From NCBI GenBank assembly GCA_028285595.1, contig JANQOW010000143.1, positions 1-57,432 of the forward strand: a DNA stretch of 57,432 bases, written 5' to 3'. The position numbers and the translations under genes were made by a program. Positions 21,181 to 28,735 of the stretch are shown one piece after another. The notes beneath the pieces are model-generated. The model was not told the DNA's origin. It worked only from the letters and a program-made list of their open reading frames with translations, and searched no databases. The DNA is from Hyphomicrobiales bacterium (GTDB taxonomy: Bacteria; Pseudomonadota; Alphaproteobacteria; Rhizobiales; CAJQND01). The stretch's first letter is position 1. Every line of letters starts with the position of its first letter.

Positions 21181-22751
21181 CCGACACAGGCCTCGAACTT
21201 GGCGCCAGCGATCTTGATCATTCGATCGGTGAATTCGTCAAGGAAAACGAAGAATATTACTCCGCGGAATTTGAGAAGATTCAGGGCACCACAGGTTTCC
21301 CGTGGTCCTGGAATCCCATGGCCGCGATTGTTGGTCCTCTGTGGGGCGCCTGGCGGGGGGCTTGGGGCTTCTTCTGGACGTTCCTGGTGTTGGAACTGTT
21401 CGCGTTTGTGCAATTGGGGCGCGGCCTGTGGGGCGAGCTCGGTGCGGAGCAGCTGGCCAAGATTGAACGGCTGTCCGCGAACATTGCAAAACGTGAGCAG
21501 CAAGCCAAGGAGGCCCTGGCCGCCGGCGATCAAGAGGCGGCGGATGGTGCCCTCAAGATCGCGGAAAACCTTAAGAAGGTGGTCGCCTCTGCGCAAGAAG
21601 CCGCCGATGCGGCAGCCGCCGAAGCCACAACGATCCTCATGACCGGGATCGTCCTCATCATCGTGATCAAGATCATCGAAGGCTTCTACGCCAACGTGAC
21701 CTACGAGAAACAGTATCTGTCCTGGCGGGCAAATCAAAACGCCGTCCAGGCCGGACCAAGCACGAACTCAGCCATTTTCGGCGCCGTGCTGTTGGTGGCG
21801 ATTTGGCCGCTGACCTTGTTCCGCTTCACCGTTACCGATCCGGACAAGATCTTAAGCAACCTCACCGGCGGTTTCCTGGGTGGCCAGATCCCGATCACCG
21901 AGTTTCCGATCGCAAAAGAGTATTTCGCCATCTGGTCCAAGATGGGGGATGCGGGCTTCAACTGGGCGGCCGTCAACTTCGGCAATGTGTTCGACGGCGT
22001 CACCGCATCGATCAAGGCGATCCTGGATTTTCTGGAGGTCATCCTGATCCAGACACCCTGGCCGGTGGTCATGGTGGTGATCGTGGTGATGGCCTTCCGT
22101 CTCGCCGGCGTTCGTGTGGCGATCTTCACCGCCGCATCATTGCTCTATCTGGCCATCATCGGTCATTGGGAACTCTCCATGATCACGGTGGCCCTGATTG
22201 GGGCCGGTGCCGCGCTTTGCATCATTTTCGGGATCCCGCTCGGCATCTGGTTCGGCAAGTCCAAGCGCGCCTATGCCTTTGCCGAACCGGTATTGGACTT
22301 CATGCAGACCATGCCAGCCTTCGTTTACCTGATCCCGATCATCGCGTTCTTCGGCACCGGTAAACCACCTGGCGTTCTGGCGACCATCATCTTCGCCATG
22401 CCGCCGGTGATCCGGCTGACCGCACTGGGTATGCGTGGCGTGCCGGAAGCCACCAAGGAAGCGGCCGTTGCGTTCGGGTGTTCGCGTTGGCAGCTCTTGA
22501 CCAATGTGGAAATCCCGCTGGCCATGCCGTCCATTATGACCGGTATCAACCAGACCATTCTGATGAGCCTGTCCATGGTGGTGATTGCTTCGCTCATCGG
22601 GGCGGAGGGCCTTGGGGCCTCCATCCTGGAAGCCCTGCAATATGCGGCCAAGGGCCAAGGCTTGCTGGTCGGTTTTGCCATCCTGGTCTGCGCCATGGTC
22701 ATCGACCGGATTGCGCAAGGCATGTACCGGCGCAAGACGCAAGGTCAGTAG
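21177..22751 (+). CDS. Glycine betaine-type ABC permease with long N-terminal extension
   Basis: A 524-residue permease. The C-terminal half (about 285-520) is a normal ProW-like transmembrane domain with the EAA loop E-A-A-V-A-F-G-C-S-R-W-Q-L-L-T-N-V-E (428-445). The N-terminal half is unusual: WNPMAAIVGPLWGAWRGAW (45-63) and a helix, then a charged alanine-rich coiled coil (about 90-150), a helix (about 153-168) and GFYANVTYEKQYLSW (169-183). That W-x-P...W...R...G-x-Y-A-N-x-x-Y pattern resembles DUF2628-type membrane domains; the match is by eye. E. coli ProW has about 354 residues. Start overlaps the ATPase stop by 4 bases. A strong terminator follows. Confidence 0.9.
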   Translation: MTDTGLELGASDLDHSIGEFVKENEEYYSAEFEKIQGTTGFPWSWNPMAAIVGPLWGAWRGAWGFFWTFLVLELFAFVQLGRGLWGELGAEQLAKIERLSANIAKREQQAKEALAAGDQEAADGALKIAENLKKVVASAQEAADAAAAEATTILMTGIVLIIVIKIIEGFYANVTYEKQYLSWRANQNAVQAGPSTNSAIFGAVLLVAIWPLTLFRFTVTDPDKILSNLTGGFLGGQIPITEFPIAKEYFAIWSKMGDAGFNWAAVNFGNVFDGVTASIKAILDFLEVILIQTPWPVVMVVIVVMAFRLAGVRVAIFTAASLLYLAIIGHWELSMITVALIGAGAALCIIFGIPLGIWFGKSKRAYAFAEPVLDFMQTMPAFVYLIPIIAFFGTGKPPGVLATIIFAMPPVIRLTALGMRGVPEATKEAAVAFGCSRWQLLTNVEIPLAMPSIMTGINQTILMSLSMVVIASLIGAEGLGASILEALQYAAKGQGLLVGFAILVCAMVIDRIAQGMYRRKTQGQ

Positions 22752-22774
22752 GCGTTTAGACGCCATTGCGACAC

Positions 22775-22810
22775 AAAACGCCCGGGCGAGACAATCGCCC
22801 GGGCGTTTTT
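22775..22810 (+). terminator. Strong factor-independent terminator of the transporter operon
   Basis: AAAACGCCCGGGCGA (22775-22789) pairs with TCGCCCGGGCGTTTT (22795-22809) over the 5-base loop GACAA; the stem ends in a T run. It lies 24 bases after the permease stop. The A/T ends make it potentially bidirectional, which would also shield the operon from the convergent nitrile hydratase side. Confidence 0.9.
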
Positions 22811-22814
22811 GCGT

Positions 22815-23028
22815 GTGAGCCGCTCCTGTGCGAAATCAGGGGCCAACAGCCCGAATCTTTCTTTGGCTAAGAAGGTTCCTGCTTTCGCAGGAACGCGCAA
22901 ACGGAAAACCCGCGCCCTTGCGAACGCGAGGGCCCATAGCTGGAACCTCTCTCTTTGCTCAGAAGGTTCCTGCTTTCGCAGGAACGCGGAAACAGAAAAT
23001 CCGCTCCCCGTCTGCGCGGGAATGACGA
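22815..23028. repeat. Tandem REP-like palindromes
   Basis: Two near-identical copies of GAAGGTTCCTGCTTTCGCAG followed by GAACGCG (about 22870-22896 and 22961-22987), separated by CCCTTGCGAACGCGAGGG (about 22915-22932), and a final CCCCGTCTGCGCGGG unit. The two GGTTCCTGC units are 91 bases apart with related flanks (the TCTTTGGCTAAGAAGG / TCTTTGCTCAGAAGG stretches), so the pair looks like a local duplication. No gene is present between the transporter and nitrile hydratase operons. Confidence 0.7.
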
Positions 23029-23032
23029 TGCT

Positions 23033-23383
23033 CTAAGGCAGCTCAACCGGCTCCCCGTGCGGTGTGGCCAGGTACGCATCCCTCCAAGCCTCCCGGCGCT
23101 CTTCAAGCATTTGCGCCGGAACATCGCCGCTTCCTTGAAGCAGGCCTTCCAGGGCTTCAAGCGCAGCTTCGTAATAAGTCTGGCTGGTGTCTTCGGCCCC
23201 CGCCGCTTCAGCGGCCTTCAGGGCGGAGCCCAGAGCCTCAGACCAGGCGCCGGCACTGAAGGTGCCCGCCGCCACCATGGCATCGGCCATGGCCAGCACC
23301 TGGGCCTGCCAGAGCTCATCAAACACCGGCTCGCGATCCATTGTCTTGAGCGGCTTCAGGGCATCTTGCTCAAGAGGGCTCAA
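23033..23383 (-). CDS. Nitrile hydratase accessory protein (cobalt-type activator)
   Basis: A 116-residue protein of the nitrile hydratase accessory family, which helps load cobalt and mature the alpha subunit. Landmarks: L-K-P-L near the start, E-P-V-F-D-E-L-W-Q-A-Q-V-L-A-M-A (about 18-33), Y-Y-E-A-A-L-E-A-L-E (about 69-78) and a tail with R-x-A-W-x-x-A-Y-x-x-T-P-H-G-x-P-V-E-L. No ATG lies in the right place; a TTG at 23383 with GGGAG upstream gives the family-type N terminus and overlaps the beta subunit gene by 14 bases, implying translational coupling. The longer upstream frame is out-of-frame beta coding sequence. Confidence 0.85.
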   Translation of the reverse strand: MSPLEQDALKPLKTMDREPVFDELWQAQVLAMADAMVAAGTFSAGAWSEALGSALKAAEAAGAEDTSQTYYEAALEALEGLLQGSGDVPAQMLEERREAWRDAYLATPHGEPVELP

Positions 23384-24026
23384 GGTAGCTCTCCCACAGA
23401 TCCAGGAAGATCCGGTCCCGCCGGCTGCCCGCCTCCGGCCACAGGTCCTTCGCCTCGAACACCACCGAATAGATGTGCTGGGCCACATCGTTGCCTTTGG
23501 CGTTCTCATCGGCAAAGACGTGGGCGCCGTGGTGGGCATGCACCGTACCGGGCTTGCCGCGGGCATAGGCCGGCAGGCGGGTGTGATGGGTTTGGGTGAA
23601 CGGCTTTGTCAGGACCTTATCGCCAGGCGCAAAGCGCGGCGCGGCCTCAATGGTGCGCGCGAAGTCTGCGCGGCTTGCCCCATCGAAAGCAATGGCGTCC
23701 GCGGCGCTGATCGTTTTGGCCGTTCGCTCTTTCCGGCTGGCTGAGCGCCCGCTTTTCACCTCATCCAAGGTAATGACGCCGGCATGGATATAGGTGGCGA
23801 GCTCGGTTTGGGCCCAACTGTCGAAATAGGGCCGTGAGAGATAATCCACCGGGTCGATAAGCTCGCGCACATGGCGCCACCAGTCGATGGTCACGCCCGG
23901 CGCGCCGGAACTGCGCGAAATGCCCCACATGCGCCCTTCCCACTCATGATGAAAGGGAACGTCCGGTTCATCGGTGACAATGGGGCCGAACCCTTCCTTG
24001 CCCCCAAGATCATGCGGTCCGTCCAT
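23370..24026 (-). CDS. nthB: Nitrile hydratase beta subunit
   Basis: A 218-residue beta subunit of nitrile hydratase, which together with alpha converts nitriles to amides. It begins [16 protein letters not shown], as in the family, with H-E-W-E-G-R-M-W (about 27-34), Y-x-x-x-Y-F-D-S-W in the middle, and the C-terminal SH3-like region R-x-P-A-Y-A-R-G-K-P-G-T-V, H-x-G-x-H-V-F-A-D-E and L-W-P-E-A (about 143-200). Its ATG shares a base with the alpha stop (TGATG), so the two are translationally coupled. An in-frame ATG at 24182 lies inside alpha and is not used. Confidence 0.94.
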   Translation of the reverse strand: MDGPHDLGGKEGFGPIVTDEPDVPFHHEWEGRMWGISRSSGAPGVTIDWWRHVRELIDPVDYLSRPYFDSWAQTELATYIHAGVITLDEVKSGRSASRKERTAKTISAADAIAFDGASRADFARTIEAAPRFAPGDKVLTKPFTQTHHTRLPAYARGKPGTVHAHHGAHVFADENAKGNDVAQHIYSVVFEAKDLWPEAGSRRDRIFLDLWESYLEPS

Positions 24027-24676
24027 CAGCTTGCCTCCGGCGCGGTGGCAGACAACACGCGGTCGGTGCCGATCATGGCATTGCGTGTCACCAGGGCGGC
24101 CAGGCCCGCTTCGTCCAAATCGTCCGTGCCGGCGGGCCTTTGCGGCACCACCAGATAGCGCAGCTCCGCCGTGCTGTCCCACACACGCACTTCCACATCA
24201 TCTGCAATCTCAACACCAAACTCGGCCAAAACACCGCGCGGATCGCGCACGGCACGCGACCGGTAAGCTGCGGTTTTGTACCAATTGGGCGCAACACCCA
24301 GCAGCGAGAACGGATAGCAGGAGCACAAAGTGCAGACGACCAGGTTGTGGATGCCGTCCGTGTTCTCCACCGCCTTCAGGTGGGCCGTGGCATTGCCCAC
24401 AAAGCCAAGCTCATCAATGGCCGCCGTGCCATCGCTCAAAAGCCGGGCCTTGAACGCGTCATCCGTCCAGGCCTTTGCCACCACCGCGGCCCCGCGCTTG
24501 GGGCCGATCTCCTCGCTGTAGGCCTCCACCCAGGCATCGATCGTTTGGGGGTCCACAAGGCCCTTCTCCACCAACAGGCTTTCAAGCGCCTTCACCCGGA
24601 GGGCCGGCTCGCTGGGCAAATGGCTGTGCAGGTGGCGATGGATTTCCGCAACCTTGGCGGGGTCGTAATCTGTCAT
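24026..24676 (-). CDS. nthA: Nitrile hydratase alpha subunit, cobalt type
   Basis: A 216-residue alpha subunit. The metal-binding motif V-C-T-L-C-S-C (about 108-114) has threonine between the first cysteines, the marker of cobalt (not iron) enzymes; in the mature enzyme two of the cysteines are oxidised. Other landmarks: [12 protein letters not shown] (about 32-43), V-E-N-T-x-x-x-H-N-L, W-Y-K-x-x-x-Y-R-S-R-A-V-x-D-P-R-G-V-L-x-E-F and [13 protein letters not shown] 24676 gives the usual N terminus. First gene of an operon alpha-beta-accessory. No amidase gene is adjacent, though one normally accompanies it. Confidence 0.95.
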   Translation of the reverse strand: MTDYDPAKVAEIHRHLHSHLPSEPALRVKALESLLVEKGLVDPQTIDAWVEAYSEEIGPKRGAAVVAKAWTDDAFKARLLSDGTAAIDELGFVGNATAHLKAVENTDGIHNLVVCTLCSCYPFSLLGVAPNWYKTAAYRSRAVRDPRGVLAEFGVEIADDVEVRVWDSTAELRYLVVPQRPAGTDDLDEAGLAALVTRNAMIGTDRVLSATAPEAS

Positions 24677-24779
24677 CAGGCGGGCCTTTCGCGCTGGAGC
24701 ATTGAAGAAGTATGCAAGGGCCGGGCTGGGCACACAATGCCTGGCTTGCAATTTGTCCAATGCTGACGCACCTTTGGCA

Positions 24780-24805
24780 AAGCTGATCTTGAGGGAGATC
24801 AGCTT
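24780..24805. promoter_or_regulatory. Perfect inverted repeat between nthA and the XRE-cupin gene
   Basis: AAGCTGATCT (24780-24789) and AGATCAGCTT (24796-24805), a perfect 10-bp inverted repeat with a 6-base spacer. It lies 22 bases before the XRE-cupin start and 103 bases before nthA. The simplest reading is a binding site for the XRE-cupin regulator. Confidence 0.6.
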
Positions 24806-24827
24806 CTCTGCAAGTTGAGAGACCGGC

Positions 24828-25439
24828 ATGACATCCGAACCCAGTTCACCGCCCGTATCTGGAACCCCGACGCTTGAGGCGTCCATTGGCGTTCAAGTGA
24901 AGAAACTGCGCACGGGGCTCGATATGACCATTGGTGATCTGGCCAAGGTGAGCGGCCTGTCGCCCGGCATGGTGTCGAAAATTGAGAACGGACAGACGTC
25001 CGCCTCTCTGTCAACGCTCCAGGCCTTGGCCAATGCGCTCAACACGCCGATCGCCACCTTCTTCCGCACCTTTGATGAAAAGCGCGATGCCACCTATGTG
25101 AAGGCCGGGGAGGGACTGACCATCGAACGCCGGGGCTCACGGGCCGGCCATGTGTATCAGTTGCTCGGCCATTCGGTCCGCAGCGAGGTGCGGATTGAGC
25201 CCTATCTCATCACCTTGGAGACGGGGGCTGACAGCTATCCGGTGTTTCAACATCCAGGTCATGAGTTCATCTACATGCTGCATGGCGATGTCACCTATCG
25301 CCACGCCGATCAGACCTATCGCCTGAAGCCGGGGGACAGTTTGTTCTTTGATGCCGAGGCCATTCACGGCCCTGAAGAACTCAATGCCCTGCCGGCGGTC
25401 TACCTGTCCATTATCGTTTCACCGCCTGAGTCGGACTGA
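24828..25439 (+). CDS. XRE-family regulator with C-terminal cupin domain
   Basis: A 203-residue regulator with an N-terminal helix-turn-helix (about 20-78: [20 protein letters not shown]) and a C-terminal cupin (about 105-198) with [12 protein letters not shown] and [17 protein letters not shown]. Such regulators sense small carboxylic or amine compounds or metals through the cupin pocket. It is divergent from the cobalt nitrile hydratase operon, which makes it the likely regulator of that operon, but direct control is inferred from position and from the palindrome between them. Confidence 0.92.
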   Translation: MTSEPSSPPVSGTPTLEASIGVQVKKLRTGLDMTIGDLAKVSGLSPGMVSKIENGQTSASLSTLQALANALNTPIATFFRTFDEKRDATYVKAGEGLTIERRGSRAGHVYQLLGHSVRSEVRIEPYLITLETGADSYPVFQHPGHEFIYMLHGDVTYRHADQTYRLKPGDSLFFDAEAIHGPEELNALPAVYLSIIVSPPESD

Positions 25440-25508
25440 GCGCGCAAAACCCGCCGTGGCTGGTCCACCACTGGTTGCGTTACGCCCTATACGTGCGCTA
25501 TTGCTAGT

Positions 25509-25522
25509 TTCGTGGGAACGAA
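25509..25522. promoter_or_regulatory. Possible MarR operator
   Basis: TTCGTGGGAACGAA: a perfect TTCGT-N4-ACGAA inverted repeat, 50 bases upstream of the MarR gene start. Position and size fit autoregulation by a MarR dimer. The 25440-25572 gap has no other clear signal. Confidence 0.4.
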
Positions 25523-25572
25523 CGAACGGCCAAGGTTTTGACGGGCACTAACGGCTGATCGGGCAACAGTAT

Positions 25573-26133
25573 ATGAAAAAAGACAGCAAGTCGGGGGGCT
25601 TGGATCCATCAACTGAGGCGATCCTTTCTCATTGGCGCGAAGCGGTTCCCAATGACCGTCTGGCCCACCTGATACGCGATGCGGCCCGCGGTTTGACCCG
25701 CGCGCTGCAATTTAGGCTTTCAGAACACTCCGTGTCCTTCGGGCATTGGGTGTTCCTGCGCATTCTTTGGGAGCGCGACGGTCTCACACAGCGCGAGCTC
25801 AGCGTGGAGGCCAGCCTGATGGAGCCGACCACCCATTCGGCAATCCTGAAAATGGAAAAGCTGGGCTATGTGACCCGGCGCCAGGAAGGCGGCGACCGCA
25901 AGCGCATGCAGGTTTATCTCACCGAACAAGGCCGCAAGCTGCGTGATGTGCTGGTGCCGTTGGCCGAGGAGGTCAATGCCAGAGCGGTGGTCGATGTGCC
26001 CCCTGAGGATGTTGAAACCACCCGGCGCACCTTGCTGGCCATGATCCACAATCTGGCGGCCGATGAGACCGAAGTGGTGGATCAGGGTCTGCGCATCATG
26101 CCCACGCGTGAGCAGGCGGTGAAGCAGGGTTAG
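25573..26133 (+). CDS. MarR family transcriptional regulator
   Basis: A 186-residue winged-helix protein: helix-turn-helix about residues 70-92 (L-T-Q-R-E-L-S-V-E-A-S-L-M-E-P-T-T-H-S-A-I) and wing V-T-R-R-Q-E-G-G-D-R-K-R-M-Q-V-Y-L-T-E-Q-G (about 99-119). The N-terminal helix region is longer than in minimal MarR proteins. It has no close divergent partner: upstream is the XRE-cupin regulator in the same direction and downstream a repeat and a convergent operon. Its ligand and targets are therefore unknown; aromatic acids are common ligands in the family. Confidence 0.9.
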   Translation: MKKDSKSGGLDPSTEAILSHWREAVPNDRLAHLIRDAARGLTRALQFRLSEHSVSFGHWVFLRILWERDGLTQRELSVEASLMEPTTHSAILKMEKLGYVTRRQEGGDRKRMQVYLTEQGRKLRDVLVPLAEEVNARAVVDVPPEDVETTRRTLLAMIHNLAADETEVVDQGLRIMPTREQAVKQG

Positions 26134-26144
26134 GGAGCGTGCTT

Positions 26145-26252
26145 CGTCATCCCGGAATTTTGCACCAGCAAAATATCCGGGACCCAGGAGCAGCACAGCT
26201 CAGAGCCAACGGCCCTGGGTCCCCGCGTTCGCGGGGATGACGGGGGTTTGCG
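26145..26252. repeat. REP/BIME-like repeat (inverted orientation)
   Basis: CGTCATCCCGGAATTTTGCA with a CAGCAAAATATCCGGGACCC partner, then GGGTCCCCGCGTTCGCGGGG ending in ATGACGG. It is the composite seen at 1-130 and 17455-17567, placed here between two convergent genes. Confidence 0.75.
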
Positions 26253-26282
26253 GGGGTGACGGTGGTCGTTGCTCGGGAAACT

Positions 26283-27419
26283 CTACCGGTCCAGCACCGA
26301 GCGGATTTCCACCAGGTTTGAGCGCGCGCGCAGGATGTAGAACCCGAGCGTGGTCAAATGGGTGGGCATCAGCCAGCCGTCCTCCGTACCGTTGGAGATG
26401 ATCAGCGGGTCAAGCTCGATCGCCCGGCGCAGGTGATCGTCCAGCCGGTCCCAGATGTCGGCCAGCGCCCTGATTTTCACCACTTCCGGAAAGTCCGCCC
26501 GGGCGGCCTGCAGGATGCCGTAATAGGCGTAGAGCTGGCCTTTGGAGTACATGAAGATGTCGTCGGCCCTGGTGTCGAACCAGCCGGAATTGTACTTCTC
26601 GGAGCGCTCTTTGATGGCCGCGGAGGAAGACCCGATGTCTTTGGCGATCCGGTCCAGGAACGCCAGCAGGTTATCGGCCCTGGCATCGAACGTGGCCTGG
26701 CAATCGTTGAGGCGCTTGTTATAGGCGTTCAGCGCGTCCAGGGACCTGCGGAAATAGGTCTGTGTGCGAACTGTCGGACCAAAGGGCTGACGGTCGAAGA
26801 TGTTGAAATACCAGGTGAACTGGTCGAACTGAATATTGCCTTTGGCCACCTTTAGGTCCGCATCGATTTCCGAGGTGCCGCGCACCCGGCCAAGCTGGTC
26901 GGAGAGCTCAATGGCCGTGCGGCTGGCCGCCTGGTGGATACCGCGCTGGAAGGCGGCCTTGTTGTCGAAGAACCAGGTCTGATCCCACTCCATCATCCAG
27001 AAGAGCCCGGCTTTATAGAGCGGATTGCTGGAGATCCATTTGTTCTGGTTCACGTTGAAATCGATCAGATAGGCGGTGACATCCACAATGTTGGAGCGCC
27101 CGCAGGTGCGCGTGGATGTGTCCCCGCCTTCCACCGCCACTTGCTCGCCCGCTGAGCGCATCTGGTCTGAGAGATTGAGCTGCGCGGGATAGTTCACGTC
27201 ATACCCGCGGATCCAAAGCGTGTGCCAGAGGAAGAAGCCGTAGCCCAGAAAGAACGGAATGATCAGAAGCCCAAGCAGCCCGCGGAGCATCCAGCCGGAG
27301 CGCTGATAGAACGCATAGGTGGCGCGGAACGGAGAGGTGAGCATGCGCCACACCCCAAAGATTGCCGCAACAAGCGCGCGCCACACGCCGCCAAACCACT
27401 GAAAGAGAGGATCAAGCAT
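26283..27419 (-). CDS. DUF2333 family membrane-anchored protein
   Basis: A 378-residue protein with one N-terminal transmembrane helix (about residues 44-67, after an amphipathic segment FGGVWRALVAAIFGVWRML) and a large periplasmic-side domain. Family-type landmarks are W-I-S-S-N-P-L-Y-K (about 128-136), E-W-D-Q-T-W-F-F-D-N-K-A-A-F-Q-R-G (about 144-160) and a C-terminal A-D-I-W-D-R-L-D-D-H-L-R-R-A-I-E-L-D-P. DUF2333 has no known function. ATG 27419 is used, 2 bases after the previous stop; an ATG 36 bases upstream lies inside that gene. It is the last gene of a five-gene operon with an AAA+ ATPase. Confidence 0.8.
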   Translation of the reverse strand: MLDPLFQWFGGVWRALVAAIFGVWRMLTSPFRATYAFYQRSGWMLRGLLGLLIIPFFLGYGFFLWHTLWIRGYDVNYPAQLNLSDQMRSAGEQVAVEGGDTSTRTCGRSNIVDVTAYLIDFNVNQNKWISSNPLYKAGLFWMMEWDQTWFFDNKAAFQRGIHQAASRTAIELSDQLGRVRGTSEIDADLKVAKGNIQFDQFTWYFNIFDRQPFGPTVRTQTYFRRSLDALNAYNKRLNDCQATFDARADNLLAFLDRIAKDIGSSSAAIKERSEKYNSGWFDTRADDIFMYSKGQLYAYYGILQAARADFPEVVKIRALADIWDRLDDHLRRAIELDPLIISNGTEDGWLMPTHLTTLGFYILRARSNLVEIRSVLDR

Positions 27420-27421
27420 GC

Positions 27422-28735
27422 TTAAAGGCTCCACCTTGAGAAGAAATTGTCCCACATCCGGTCGCGGTCGGGAAAGAACTTGGAGGTGATCACCTCAATA
27501 GCATGTTCCTTCTGAGGTTCGGTCATGGCCGCATAGTCCAGATAGAAGGCCGGCTTGTTGACGATGAACCGGGTGAGGAAGTCAAACGGCACATATTCGG
27601 CGAGAAACCGGTTCACCAAATCGCAGTCGGGGTGATTGGGATTTCCCCTGACGGCCATCAGCTCCAGCTCCGGCTCAAACTCCAAGTCATCATCATCATC
27701 GTCGTCGTCATCATCGTCATCGCGGTTGAGGCTCATCGACCGCAATTCGCTGAAGAACCTGAACTCCGGCTGCTTGCGCAAGGCGCCGATATTGTCGTGC
27801 AGCCAGTTCTTGACATCCGTAGAGCTGAGATAGGCCAGCGGCCGCTCCGGCTCCCGGCGCGCGATTTGGTCACGAACGAAGAGATCCAGGCGCATCTCCA
27901 GCATGCCTGACCGTTTCAGCCAATTCAGGTTGATCGGTTCGATCCGTTTGGTCTTGCGGAGAAAATTGAAGACGGTCCGGCGGTTCTTCACCGGGATGAA
28001 GCGGTCGCCCTCGCGCCGGCTCTGATCTTGCTTCTGGCGCGCCAGGTTTCCGATCACCACGGCCTTGTCGTCTTTGTCGTGGAACACGTAGACGCCGCCA
28101 AAATGCTTGGTCCAGAACGAGTTCGCGGCAAAGCTCAAATGGCGCGGAACGATCTGATTGTAACGCGTGTCCCCACATTCCTTGGCCAGCTCCAGAATCG
28201 CGTTGATGAGCTCATTGTCTCTCCAGCTCTCCTCTTCGCTGCGGAACTTCGCCATCAGCTCCGTCAGGCGCTCGGACTTCTCCAGCAGCTTGCCATGGGT
28301 GTTGAGCTGAAACTTCACCCGCTTGATGGCCAGAATGTCGTTGATGTCGTCGATCTTGTAGGTGGAGTTTTCGATCTCTCCATAGAGCACATCCTTCAAG
28401 GTGAGAATCTTCACCGCCTCAGAATTGTGCCGATAGAAATTGCGCATGAAGTCGATGGTGGCGGAGAAATTGATATTCACCACCGGCACCTGCGCCTGCT
28501 CGGGGGTGACGATGATGAAGCGCCGGTTCACACCTCTTGGGTCAAGATATTGCTCGTCGTTCAGATCCTCAGCCACCTCCGGCGAGAAGCCTGTGGCATC
28601 GAGACGGAGCGACCCTCGCTCGGTCTTCGGGATGCCGAAGGCTTCCAGCGCATGGTTGTAGCGCTCGATCAGATGGGGCTGATCGATCTGGGCCATACTG
28701 CCATACATGAGGGCATGACCGATCAGGCGCTCCAT
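27422..28735 (-). CDS. DUF6638-like protein of the AAA+ operon
   Basis: A 437-residue soluble protein resembling the DUF6638 group (recognised from memory of its N terminus and genomic place; moderate). It has the segment Y-L-D-P-R-G-V-N-R-R-F-I-I-V-T-P-E-Q-A (about 64-82), a tyrosine/phenylalanine-rich middle, and a run of twelve aspartates (about residues 339-350). No catalytic motif or membrane helix is seen. Its start overlaps the end of the ATPase gene by 13 bases and its stop is 2 bases before the DUF2333 gene, so it is part of one translationally coupled unit. It may be an adaptor or substrate-recognition partner of the ATPase; that is inference. Confidence 0.75.
   Translation of the reverse strand: MERLIGHALMYGSMAQIDQPHLIERYNHALEAFGIPKTERGSLRLDATGFSPEVAEDLNDEQYLDPRGVNRRFIIVTPEQAQVPVVNINFSATIDFMRNFYRHNSEAVKILTLKDVLYGEIENSTYKIDDINDILAIKRVKFQLNTHGKLLEKSERLTELMAKFRSEEESWRDNELINAILELAKECGDTRYNQIVPRHLSFAANSFWTKHFGGVYVFHDKDDKAVVIGNLARQKQDQSRREGDRFIPVKNRRTVFNFLRKTKRIEPINLNWLKRSGMLEMRLDLFVRDQIARREPERPLAYLSSTDVKNWLHDNIGALRKQPEFRFFSELRSMSLNRDDDDDDDDDDDDLEFEPELELMAVRGNPNHPDCDLVNRFLAEYVPFDFLTRFIVNKPAFYLDYAAMTEPQKEHAIEVITSKFFPDRDRMWDNFFSRWSL
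27686..27721 (-). repeat. GAY triplet tract coding for 12 aspartates
   Basis: Twelve consecutive GAC/GAT codons on the minus strand within the 27422-28735 gene. The mix of the two codons makes slippage less likely than in a pure repeat, but gain or loss of triplets would stay in frame. Confidence 0.9.
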
